From an uncultured Lachnospiraceae bacterium (GTDB lineage Bacteria; Bacillota; Clostridia; Lachnospirales; Lachnospiraceae), in contig CAJUST010000003.1 in the NCBI GenBank assembly GCA_910589105.1, positions 1-58,115 of the forward strand: a DNA stretch of 58,115 bases. The letters are read 5' to 3'. Numbering within the stretch: position 1 is the stretch's first letter; each line of letters starts with the position of its first letter. Below the pieces are notes generated by a model. It saw only the letters and a list, made by a program, of their open reading frames with translations. It was not told the origin of the DNA and made no database searches. Both the position numbers and the translations under genes were made by a program. Below, one piece after another: positions 51,268-58,115 of the stretch.

Positions 51268-52356
51268 ATGATATCGAACCAGATACTGCAAAATACCCTT
51301 GACGGTTTAAAGGGAATTACGAGAATCGATTTATGTATGATTGATACGGAAAGTAAGGTGTGCGCCGCTACCTTTCCAAATCCGGAAGATTATAGTAAGG
51401 CTGCAGAAATTTTCGCTGATTCTCCGGCAGATTCCCAGCTCATGCAGGGGTATCAGTTTTTTAAAGTATTTGATGAGCATCAGTTGGAATATATCCTGCT
51501 TGCAAAAGGGGACAGTGAGGACGTTTATATGGTGGGGAAGATGGCAGTCTTTCAAGTCCAAAGTCTGCTGGTTGCCTATAAAGAGCGTTTTGACCGGGAC
51601 AATTTTATGAAAAATCTTTTGTTAGATAACTTGCTGTTGGTGGATATTTATAACCGTTCAAAACGCCTTCATATCGATGCAGAGGCAAGACGCGTTGTTT
51701 TCCTAATTGAAACGGATCGTGACAAAGACGGCAATGACATTGAAAAAGTCAAAGGGATTTATGGGAATAAGTCGAAAGATTTTGTGACGGCCGTAGATGA
51801 AAAAGATATTATCGTCGTAAAAGAAGTCAACGAAGACGAATTGTATGAAGATTTATATAAAACGGCAGAAGTGATTCTGGATTTATTTAAAAGCAAAGAC
51901 AAGAAGGAAATCCGTATTTCATGCGGCACAATCGTGACGGACATTAAAGACGTGTCCCGTTCTTACAAAGAAGCCCGAATGGCGTTAGACGTTGGGAGAA
52001 TTTTTCTGCCGGATCATCAGATTGTTGCATATTCCACGTTGGGAATCGGGCGGTTAATTTACCAGCTTCCGATCCCGTTGTGCAAGATGTTTATAGGGGA
52101 AATTTTTGACGGAAAATCCCCGGACGATTTTGATGACGAGACGCTGACGACGATTTACAAGTTTTTTGAAAATAATCTCAATGTGTCAGAGACTTCCCGA
52201 CAGCTTTATATTCACAGAAATACGCTTGTCTACCGTTTGGATAAGCTTCAAAAAAGCACAGGCTTAGATTTGCGTGTGTTTGAAGATGCGATTACATTTA
52301 AAATCGCATTAATGGTGGTGAAATATATGAAATATATGGAAACGATGGATTATTAA
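51268..52356 (+). CDS. CdaR/PucR-type regulator with C-terminal HTH
   Basis: 362 residues with AAAGGAG upstream. An N-terminal sensory-like region (about 1-130), a central GGDEF-like fold (about 135-285) and a C-terminal HTH_30/PucR helix-turn-helix (about 300-355; NLNVSETSRQLYIHRNTLVYRLDKL). CdaR-like regulators respond to small ligands such as sugar acids, but the ligand here is unknown. It is directly upstream of ftsE (21 bases), so it may control division or wall genes, which would be an unusual association. Confidence 0.85.
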   Translation: MISNQILQNTLDGLKGITRIDLCMIDTESKVCAATFPNPEDYSKAAEIFADSPADSQLMQGYQFFKVFDEHQLEYILLAKGDSEDVYMVGKMAVFQVQSLLVAYKERFDRDNFMKNLLLDNLLLVDIYNRSKRLHIDAEARRVVFLIETDRDKDGNDIEKVKGIYGNKSKDFVTAVDEKDIIVVKEVNEDELYEDLYKTAEVILDLFKSKDKKEIRISCGTIVTDIKDVSRSYKEARMALDVGRIFLPDHQIVAYSTLGIGRLIYQLPIPLCKMFIGEIFDGKSPDDFDDETLTTIYKFFENNLNVSETSRQLYIHRNTLVYRLDKLQKSTGLDLRVFEDAITFKIALMVVKYMKYMETMDY

Positions 52357-52377
52357 TTTGAACGTCAGGAGGTAGAC

Positions 52378-53058
52378 ATGATTAAGTTAGAACATATTAA
52401 TAAGTCCTATTCCGCCGGCATTCCGGCGTTAAATGACGTGAATTTAGAAATTAGGGCGGGGGAGTTTGTGTTTGTGGTAGGGGACAGTGGTTCCGGAAAG
52501 TCGACATTGATTAAGCTGTTGCTAAAGGAATTAGAGCCAACTTCGGGAGACATTGTAATTAACGGCAGGAAGTTAAGTTCTATCCACCACAGGCAGGTTC
52601 CGAAATTTCGGAGGGATTTAGGAGTAGTGTTTCAGGATTTCAGGCTTTTAAAAGACCGGAATGTGTATGACAATGTGGCGTTTGCGCAAAGGGTAATCGG
52701 CGCGTCTGTCAGGGAATCCCGCCGGAAAGTGCCTCAGATGCTCTCGATGGTGGGTTTGGCGGCGAAATATAAATCATTTCCGAAACAGCTTTCAGGCGGG
52801 GAACAGCAGCGTGTGGCAATCGCGCGGGCGCTGATTAACCGTCCGAAAATACTTCTGGCAGATGAGCCGACCGGAAATCTAGATGCAAATAACGCATGGG
52901 AAATTATGAAGCTACTGGAAGAAATAAACGAACGTGGGACGACTGTCGTTGTCGTCACACACAATTTGGAAATTGTCAAAGTGATGCAAAAGAGAATTAT
53001 TACCATACAGAAAGGCGTCATCATTTCAGATGTAAACGGTGGAGAACATGAGGATTAG
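52378..53058 (+). CDS. ftsE: Cell division ATP-binding protein FtsE
   Basis: 226 residues, usual length. Walker A GDSGSGKST, signature LSGGEQQR and Walker B LLADEPTGNLD are intact, and the family's YDNVAFA and VVTHN segments are present. FtsE and FtsX form an ABC-type mechanotransmitter that activates peptidoglycan hydrolases. An AGGAGG site precedes it, and it overlaps ftsX by 11 bases. Confidence 0.96.
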   Translation: MIKLEHINKSYSAGIPALNDVNLEIRAGEFVFVVGDSGSGKSTLIKLLLKELEPTSGDIVINGRKLSSIHHRQVPKFRRDLGVVFQDFRLLKDRNVYDNVAFAQRVIGASVRESRRKVPQMLSMVGLAAKYKSFPKQLSGGEQQRVAIARALINRPKILLADEPTGNLDANNAWEIMKLLEEINERGTTVVVVTHNLEIVKVMQKRIITIQKGVIISDVNGGEHED

Positions 53059-53956
53059 CTCTCTAGGCTATACAATTAAACAGGGATTTTGCAATATCTG
53101 GCGCAACAAAATGTTTTCATTGGCTTCGATTGCGACAATGTCCGCCTGTATTTTCCTTTTTGGGCTGTTTTTTGCGATTGTGTCTAATTTTCAAGCAATG
53201 GTAAAAGAAGCGGAATCGGGAGTGGCAGTCACGGCTTTTTTTGATCCGGGCATTTCACAAGAGCAGATAGAAGCGATTGGCAATGAGATACATAACCGGG
53301 CGGAAGTGGCGGATTATAAATTTATTTCAGCAGAAGAAGCGTGGAGTGATTTTAAAGAAGCATATTTTGAGGGCCACGCAGAGGCGGCGGCAGGATTTGA
53401 AGAAGATAACCCGCTTGCCAACTCTGCCAGTTATGCTATTTATTTAAGCGACGTATCCATGCAGTCCGTTCTGGTGGATTATCTGAAGGGATTAGAAGGC
53501 GTGCGGGAAGTCCGCCATTCTGCAATGGTAGCGAATACGCTTTCCGATTTTAACAGCTTGATTGGCTACATTTCCGTAGGGATTATTTTAATCCTGTTTC
53601 TTGTCGCAATTTTCTTAATCAGCAATACCGTAACGACGGGAATTGCTGTCCGCAGAGATGAAATCGGCATTATGAAGTTAATTGGAGCCACAGATTCCTT
53701 TGTGCGCGCCCCATTTATTGTGGAAGGCGTTTTAATCGGTTTAATCGGCGCTGCGCTGCCGCTTGCCCTGCTTTATCTGCTTTACAATAAAGTAGTCGTA
53801 TATATTGGCGTAAAATTCAGTTTTTTAAGCAACCTAATTTCATTTGTGCCGGCAGGGAAAGTATTCCACACCCTCGTGCCCGCGGCGTTAATCCTTGGCG
53901 TGGGAATCGGTTTTCTGGGAAGCAGGTTTACGATCCGGAAGCATTTGAATGTATAG
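53048..53956 (+). CDS. ftsX: Cell division permease-like protein FtsX
   Basis: 302 residues from the ATG at 53048. One N-terminal helix (about 22-45), an extracytoplasmic domain (about 50-170) with DPGISQEQIEAIGNEI, and three C-terminal helices (about 175-200, 225-250, 275-295). It is coupled to ftsE by overlap. The predicted partner hydrolase would be a PcsB-type or NlpC/P60 enzyme; the one at 13909 is a candidate but is distant. Confidence 0.95.
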   Translation: MRISSLGYTIKQGFCNIWRNKMFSLASIATMSACIFLFGLFFAIVSNFQAMVKEAESGVAVTAFFDPGISQEQIEAIGNEIHNRAEVADYKFISAEEAWSDFKEAYFEGHAEAAAGFEEDNPLANSASYAIYLSDVSMQSVLVDYLKGLEGVREVRHSAMVANTLSDFNSLIGYISVGIILILFLVAIFLISNTVTTGIAVRRDEIGIMKLIGATDSFVRAPFIVEGVLIGLIGAALPLALLYLLYNKVVVYIGVKFSFLSNLISFVPAGKVFHTLVPAALILGVGIGFLGSRFTIRKHLNV

Positions 53957-54041
53957 GAAAGCCAATAAGGGAGGAAGGCATGATTTCAGCGGAAATAACG
54001 TATAATAACAGGTAAAAGCTTTGGGAAAGGATTGTTTTAAC

Positions 54042-55313
54042 ATGGAAGAACTGGATTATGAAGAACCGGAGAAAAAAGAGAAAACAAAAGGCAGTTTTGC
54101 GAAAGGCGTCCTAATCGGCGCGGGAGGAATGCTGTTTGTAGGGATCGCGGTTCTTTTCCTTGCGGTTAATCTGATGGGCAGGCATATTGTCATTGCGCCG
54201 TCCGGTGAGGAAACGAAAAAATCGGCTTTAAGCGATCAGACGCTTGCAAAAATCAATGAATTAATAGGATATATTCATTTGTATTATTATGATGACGTAG
54301 AAGAAGAAACGCTTGCCGAAGGCATTTATTCCGGCCTGCTTGCAGGATTGGACGATAAATACACGGAATATTACACTGCGCGGGAATACGAAGATTTGCA
54401 GATAAGCGCGACGCAGAAATATTATGGCATAGGCGCAAGCCTTTTACAAGATAAGGAATCCATGCAGGTGACAATCAAACACGTCTATGAAGGTTCTCCG
54501 GCAGAAGAAGCGGGGCTTATGGACGGGGACATGATTGTCACGGTAGGGGATATTGAAGCTACAAGCATGGAACTGTCAGATTTAGTTACGCATATCCGCG
54601 GAGAAGAAGGGACAGACGTGCATTTGCAGATTTACAGGGAAGGAGATACGGACTACAGGGAATACGACGTAAAACGCGCAAACATCGACCTTCCGACTGT
54701 AGAGAGCAAAATGCTGGACGAGAAAACAGGCTATGTCCATATTTTAGACTTTGGGGCGCCGACTGTGCGGCAGTTTGAAGAAGCCGTAGAAAAACTTGCG
54801 GGGCAGGGAATGCAGGCGATGATTATTGACGTGAGGGATAATCCCGGCGGTATGATTACCTCAGTGACAGGAGTGTTAGACGACATTCTGCCGGAAGGGA
54901 CTGTTGTATATACCGAAGATAAATACGGAAAACGGCAGGATTATACGTCAGACGATGAAAAAAAGATGGATTATCCGCTTGCCGTATTGATAAACTCGAA
55001 CAGCGCAAGCGCTTCCGAGATTTTAGCCGGGGCAATAAGGGATTTTGATTATGGGACGCTGATTGGCGCGACGACATTTGGAAAAGGCGTTGTGCAGAGT
55101 ATTTTAGGATTATCGGAAGGCGACGCCATAAAACTGACGACGGCGAAATATTTTACGCCAAAAGGAGAGAATATCCACGGTTCTGGGATAGCTCCGGACA
55201 TCGAGCTGAAATATGAATATTCGGGAGACAAAGAAGGAGAATACGAGGAGTTAAAAGACAATCAGGTATTGAAAGCGATGGAAGTATTAAACGAGGAGAT
55301 TTCTACACAGTGA
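54042..55313 (+). CDS. CtpA-type S41 carboxy-terminal processing protease
   Basis: 423 residues from the ATG at 54042; a TTG at 54021 is possible but less likely. A short cytosolic acidic start and one membrane anchor (about 24-45) precede a PDZ domain (about 130-215; GIGASLLQDKESMQVTIKHV and EEAGLMDGDMIVTVG) and an S41 peptidase domain (about 215-420). The Ser-Lys dyad is in NSASASEI and TFGKGVVQ. It cleaves extracytoplasmic proteins at C-terminal tails, often wall enzymes, which fits the neighbouring ftsEX. Confidence 0.94.
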   Translation: MEELDYEEPEKKEKTKGSFAKGVLIGAGGMLFVGIAVLFLAVNLMGRHIVIAPSGEETKKSALSDQTLAKINELIGYIHLYYYDDVEEETLAEGIYSGLLAGLDDKYTEYYTAREYEDLQISATQKYYGIGASLLQDKESMQVTIKHVYEGSPAEEAGLMDGDMIVTVGDIEATSMELSDLVTHIRGEEGTDVHLQIYREGDTDYREYDVKRANIDLPTVESKMLDEKTGYVHILDFGAPTVRQFEEAVEKLAGQGMQAMIIDVRDNPGGMITSVTGVLDDILPEGTVVYTEDKYGKRQDYTSDDEKKMDYPLAVLINSNSASASEILAGAIRDFDYGTLIGATTFGKGVVQSILGLSEGDAIKLTTAKYFTPKGENIHGSGIAPDIELKYEYSGDKEGEYEELKDNQVLKAMEVLNEEISTQ

Positions 55314-55807
55314 CGGAACAGAAGCGAAAAAACAGCAGATATGTATGGCTGGCGGCGGCGGTTATCTGGATGGCGGTTATTTTTGGCTTTTCTTCCCAGA
55401 AAGCAGACGATTCAAGTGAAATCAGCGGAACGCTGGCCTATCAGATAGTGGAAGGGGTCAATAGCGCGGCAAATTTTGGCTGGAAAGAAGATTTAATGCG
55501 GCAATACGCAAGCCTTATAGAACATCCGGCGCGAAAAGCCGCGCATATGACAGAATATGCCATACTTGCCTGTATCCTGTTAGGCAACTTCACGCAATAT
55601 GCGGACTTAAGCGGCAGGCGGTTCCTATGGGCCGAACTTGGCGCAGCCATGTATGCCGCAACCGATGAGTTCCATCAGTTATTTATTGAAGGCCGTTCAG
55701 GGGAACTAAAAGACGTATTCATTGACAGCCTTGGGGCGGCGGCGGGGCTGCTGCTCGCATGGGCTGTGAGTTCTATAATAAAAAAATGGAAAAAAAGAAA
55801 GAGGTGA
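55310..55807 (+). CDS. VanZ-like membrane protein
   Basis: 165 residues from a GTG at 55310 that overlaps the protease stop by 4 bases, with GAGGAG upstream. Four hydrophobic segments are visible and the family's FGFSSQKAD, HPARKAAHMTEYAIL and ATDEFHQLFIEGRSGELKDV motifs are clear. VanZ-like proteins are linked to glycopeptide tolerance in some species and are common in Clostridia without resistance, so no resistance is inferred. Confidence 0.92.
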   Translation: MTEQKRKNSRYVWLAAAVIWMAVIFGFSSQKADDSSEISGTLAYQIVEGVNSAANFGWKEDLMRQYASLIEHPARKAAHMTEYAILACILLGNFTQYADLSGRRFLWAELGAAMYAATDEFHQLFIEGRSGELKDVFIDSLGAAAGLLLAWAVSSIIKKWKKRKR

Positions 55808-55812
55808 ACACA

Positions 55813-56950
55813 GTGGTAGAATTAGATGGATTCAAAATGAAATGGAATACCTTTCGCAAACCATTAGTGGAAGTGAGGGATTCACTTTGACTTAGCTGCC
55901 AAAGAACAGCAGATTTTAGAATTAGAGCGGGAAATGGAAGCGCCGGATTTTTGGGATAAAGTCGAAATTTCCCAACAAAAAATGAAAGATTTAAAAAGCT
56001 TAAAAAGCGACGTAGAGACATACAGCAAGTTAAAAACCCAATTTGAAGACATAGAAACATTAATAGAAATGGCGGCCGAAGAAAACGATGCATCTCTTAT
56101 TGGGGACATAGAAGCAGAACTTACAGAATTTGAAGAAACATTAGAAAAAATCCGCATGAAAACGCTTTTATCGGGAGAATACGACAAAGACAATGCAATC
56201 GTATCGCTTCACGCCGGAGCCGGTGGAACAGAGTCCTGTGACTGGGCTTCCATGCTTTACCGCATGTTTACCCGATGGGCGCAGTCCCATGGATTTACCG
56301 TAGAAGTCTTAGACTCGCTGGACGGAGAAGAAGCCGGTATAAAATCCATTACATTTGAGGTAAGTGGAGAAAACGCATACGGTTACTTAAAATCAGAGCG
56401 CGGCGTTCACAGGCTGGTGCGGATTTCCCCATTTAATGCAGCAGGCAAGCGGCAGACCTCCTTTGTTTCCTGCGACGTAATGCCGGACATAGAAGACGAG
56501 ATCGACATAGAAATAAAAGACGACGATATCCGCATAGACACGTACCGTTCCAGCGGCGCAGGCGGCCAGCACATCAACAAAACATCTTCCGCAATCCGCA
56601 TTACGCATTTTCCGACCGGAATCGTTGTACAATGCCAAAACGAGCGTTCCCAGCACATGAATAAAGACAAAGCAATGCAGATGTTAAAAGCCAAACTATA
56701 TCTGTTAAAACAGCAGGAAAACGCAAAAAAAGCCGAAGGAATCCGCGGGGAAGTCACAGAAATCGGCTGGGGCAGCCAGATGCGGTCCTACGTTATGCAG
56801 CCCTATACCATGGTAAAAGACCATCGGACAGGCGTAGAGACAAGCAATGCCGACGGAGTCATGGACGGAAAAATAGATCTATTTATCAACGGATATTTAA
56901 AATGGATGTCATTAGGCCAGCCGGAGCATATGGAAGAAAACGGCGGATAG
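55813..56950 (+). CDS. prfB: Peptide chain release factor 2, with programmed +1 frameshift
   Basis: The gene starts at a GTG at 55813 and reads 25 codons to an in-frame TGA at 55888. A +1 shift at CTTTGAC (55885-55891) joins it to the main frame, giving 378 residues. The main frame has the SPF tripeptide (RISPFNAAG) that reads UGA and the GGQ motif (SGAGGQHIN) for peptide release. An AGGG sequence 5 bases before the slippery codon acts as the internal Shine-Dalgarno. RF2 senses its own level through the TGA. It closes the ftsEX run. Confidence 0.97.
55876..55891 (+). promoter_or_regulatory. prfB programmed frameshift site
   Basis: AGGG (55876-55879) followed by CTTTGAC (55885-55891). The peptidyl-tRNA on CTT slips to TTT when RF2 is scarce at the TGA. 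The spacing is slightly longer than the E. coli site. Confidence 0.92.
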
Positions 56951-56961
56951 GAGGACATCAG

Positions 56962-57432
56962 ATGAAAGAAACAGGGCAGCAAAACGAAAAAGTCACAATC
57001 CTAGATGAAGCCGGCGCATTAATGGAAGAAGAAGCCGACTGGCTGGAATCCATCGCAACAGAACTTTCCGAAAAAAGCGGGTGGAACATTTCAGTAATCG
57101 CATATAAAGGCATATTATCCTATAACGACGAATACAAAAACGGACTCTATTGCGCAGTAGACATAGAAAACAAGTCCGTATTTCTTGACGCCAACGGAGA
57201 AGCCAGCGAATATCTGGACAACAAAAGAACCGAAGCCATATTAGAAGAAGCAAAAAAGCCAATCAAAGAGCAAGATTATACACAAAGCCTTTACCTAATG
57301 CTGCTTGGCGCAGACAAAGCATACGATTCCGGCAAAATAACTCACTGGCAGCAAAGCCCCCTGCTCTTTGCCGCAGCGGCGTTTTGCATTTTTTGCGGCG
57401 GAATCTGGTGGTGGAGAAAAAAGAAAAAATAA
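56962..57432 (+). CDS. TPM-domain-like protein with C-terminal membrane anchor
   Basis: 156 residues from the ATG at 56962, preceded by GGAGG 7 bases away. A soluble domain (about 10-120) with VTILDEAGALMEEEADWLESIATELSEK at its start is typical of TPM_phosphatase-like domains (YgcG/Psb32), and a single membrane helix (about 130-150) with a WWWRKKKK end anchors it. It is the last gene after prfB, 11 bases on. The function of this domain in Firmicutes is unknown. Confidence 0.7.
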   Translation: MKETGQQNEKVTILDEAGALMEEEADWLESIATELSEKSGWNISVIAYKGILSYNDEYKNGLYCAVDIENKSVFLDANGEASEYLDNKRTEAILEEAKKPIKEQDYTQSLYLMLLGADKAYDSGKITHWQQSPLLFAAAAFCIFCGGIWWWRKKKK

Positions 57433-57457
57433 CCCAAAACCCCATTGTTTTACATCG

Positions 57458-57533
57458 GCATACAGAAAAGCTAAAATGCCAAAACCCGCAATATATTTCA
57501 ACGCCATACAGAAAAGTAAAAATGCCAAAACCC
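57458..57533. repeat. Two-copy direct repeat downstream of the TPM-like gene
   Basis: About 30 bases beginning CATACAGAAAAG and containing AAAATGCCAAAACCC occur at 57458-57487 and again at 57504-57533, 46 bases apart, with three to four differences. No function is evident. Confidence 0.7.
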
Positions 57534-57748
57534 ACATTATTATCCATTCAAACAGTAAAACAGCGAAACAGCGAAACCGCCTAAACGAACCGACAGCATA
57601 TCAAAAACGAAAGAACCCTCCATTTGCGGATTACCTGTTCCATATTATTTTGCAACGAATATGAAGCAGGCAAAAAGCTGGCTTGCCACAGAGCTAGCTT
57701 GCAAACAAAGCAGAAATCAATGATAGGACATTGCAATATTAGGAATAA

Positions 57749-57916
57749 AGGGTAAAGATATTTGATAATGCAAGCATAGACATTATACTGAAAGTGTATC
57801 TTGCTTTAAATTGTCGAGTAAAACACGTTATCGGAAACGCAGAGTATATTGCATTAGACAATGAATACATGCGCCGTTTTCATAACGGAATTACAGCATC
57901 TAAAATATTTGATTGA
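57749..57916 (+). pseudogene. Remnant resembling the C-terminus of an XRE-type antitoxin/regulator
   Basis: 55 codons follow an in-frame TAA at 57746 and end at TGA (57914-57916). The first part, NASIDIILKVYLALNCRVK, matches the last helix of many XRE/HigA-like DNA-binding proteins (NASLDxLxKxxxALGxxVK). There is no start codon or ribosome site, so it is probably a decayed tail. The interval 57534-57748 shows nothing else I can name. Confidence 0.45.
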
Positions 57917-57944
57917 GCATGCCTGCTAAGGTATGCTCATTTTA
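57914..57944 (+). terminator. Terminator-like hairpin after the XRE-like remnant
   Basis: TGAGCATGCC (57914-57923) pairs with GGTATGCTCA (57930-57939) with one G-T wobble, then TTTT. The stem begins at the remnant's stop codon, as expected for a former gene's terminator. Confidence 0.65.
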
Positions 57945-58028
57945 TCAAAATCCGCGAAATAAAAATTTCAAATCCAAAAACGCCACAGCCTAATATTCAA
58001 ATCCAAATATTCGCAAAAACAGCGATAT

Positions 58029-58115
58029 AAATCCAAGATAGAGATACAAATCCAAGACAAAGACACAAATTCAAGACAGCGAAACAATCCCAAAACAGAA
58101 AAAAAACTCCAAGAC
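58029..58115. repeat. 19-bp tandem repeat array running off the window
   Basis: Imperfect 19-bp units based on AAATCCAAGACAAAGACAC start at 58029, 58048, 58067, 58086 and 58105; the last is cut by the window edge. The sequence is A-rich and codes for nothing evident. The unit length is not a multiple of three. Confidence 0.85.

Noticed and set aside
55310..55807. Vancomycin resistance determinant from the VanZ-like gene
   Set aside because: VanZ-like proteins are common without vanHAX; no other van gene is present.
55888..55890. Nonsense mutation in prfB
   Set aside because: The TGA in CTTTGAC with an upstream AGGG is the conserved RF2 autoregulatory frameshift site.

Overview
The window looks like a chromosomal segment of a monoderm, anaerobic gut-type Clostridia, most likely Lachnospiraceae. 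Reasons: moderate GC, strong AGGAGG ribosome binding sites with several TTG/GTG starts, a lysine riboswitch ahead of dapA, a DUF5685/DnaJ pair, a TIGR04086 membrane protein, several lipoproteins, and no outer-membrane genes. The family-level placement is inference. No rRNA, tRNA, CRISPR array, intact insertion sequence or prophage was seen.

Layout. 1-300: 3' part of RNase P RNA and its terminator. 464-5641: a diverged PilT-like ATPase, then a zinc-ribbon membrane protein, DUF5685, a J-domain protein and a GlgX-type debranching enzyme. 5738-7103 (minus): aspartate carbamoyltransferase pyrBI. 7410-10578: a double-OB SSB-like protein, a CobA-like protein, a lysine riboswitch with terminator, dapA and dapB. 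10783-13802: a sodium:solute symporter, a DtxR/MntR-like regulator and CorA. 13909-16924: an SH3-NlpC/P60 wall hydrolase, a response regulator with a degenerate receiver that carries a 32-bp perfect palindrome in its coding sequence, a DUF1934 protein and a membrane-anchored protein. 17095-21535: a lipoprotein form of trigger factor, asnS, a TIGR04086 protein and glyA.

21540-28960 is more accessory. It holds a MacB-like exporter operon with two different adaptor proteins, then about 1.9 kb of decayed DNA: a nested inverted-repeat element, an eight-copy 34-bp minisatellite, the tail of a large serine recombinase, a small lipoprotein and an ORF remnant. A remnant of a CorC-like 3' end lies at 21714-21794; its intact paralogue is at 38938-40218.

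28965-38908 is the most interesting block. It is a compact ten-gene operon combining a TadZ/CpaE-like protein with a degenerate P-loop and a 21-bp repeat insertion, a CpaF/TadA ATPase, a fused TadB/TadC-like platform protein, a run of small single-helix (pilin- or pseudopilin-like) proteins, two membrane-anchored accessory proteins and a 1514-residue secreted subtilase with InlB-type repeats. I read it as a Tad-like pilus or secretion machine built around a giant subtilase-adhesin. That is inference from gene content.

38938-51160 is mainly cell surface and storage: a CNNM/CBS transporter-type protein, glycogen phosphorylase, a lysine-rich BIG2-repeat surface protein, a sortase fused to a multi-pass membrane protein, and the CpsB/CpsC/CpsD-like phosphatase-adaptor-tyrosine kinase trio with a WecG/TagA glycosyltransferase and a YitT protein. 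51268-57432 is a cell-division and housekeeping run: a CdaR-like regulator, ftsE, ftsX, a CtpA-type protease, a VanZ-like protein, prfB with its programmed frameshift, and a TPM-domain-like protein. The last 680 bases have no intact gene; they hold an XRE-like remnant, a terminator-like hairpin and a 19-bp tandem array running off the window.
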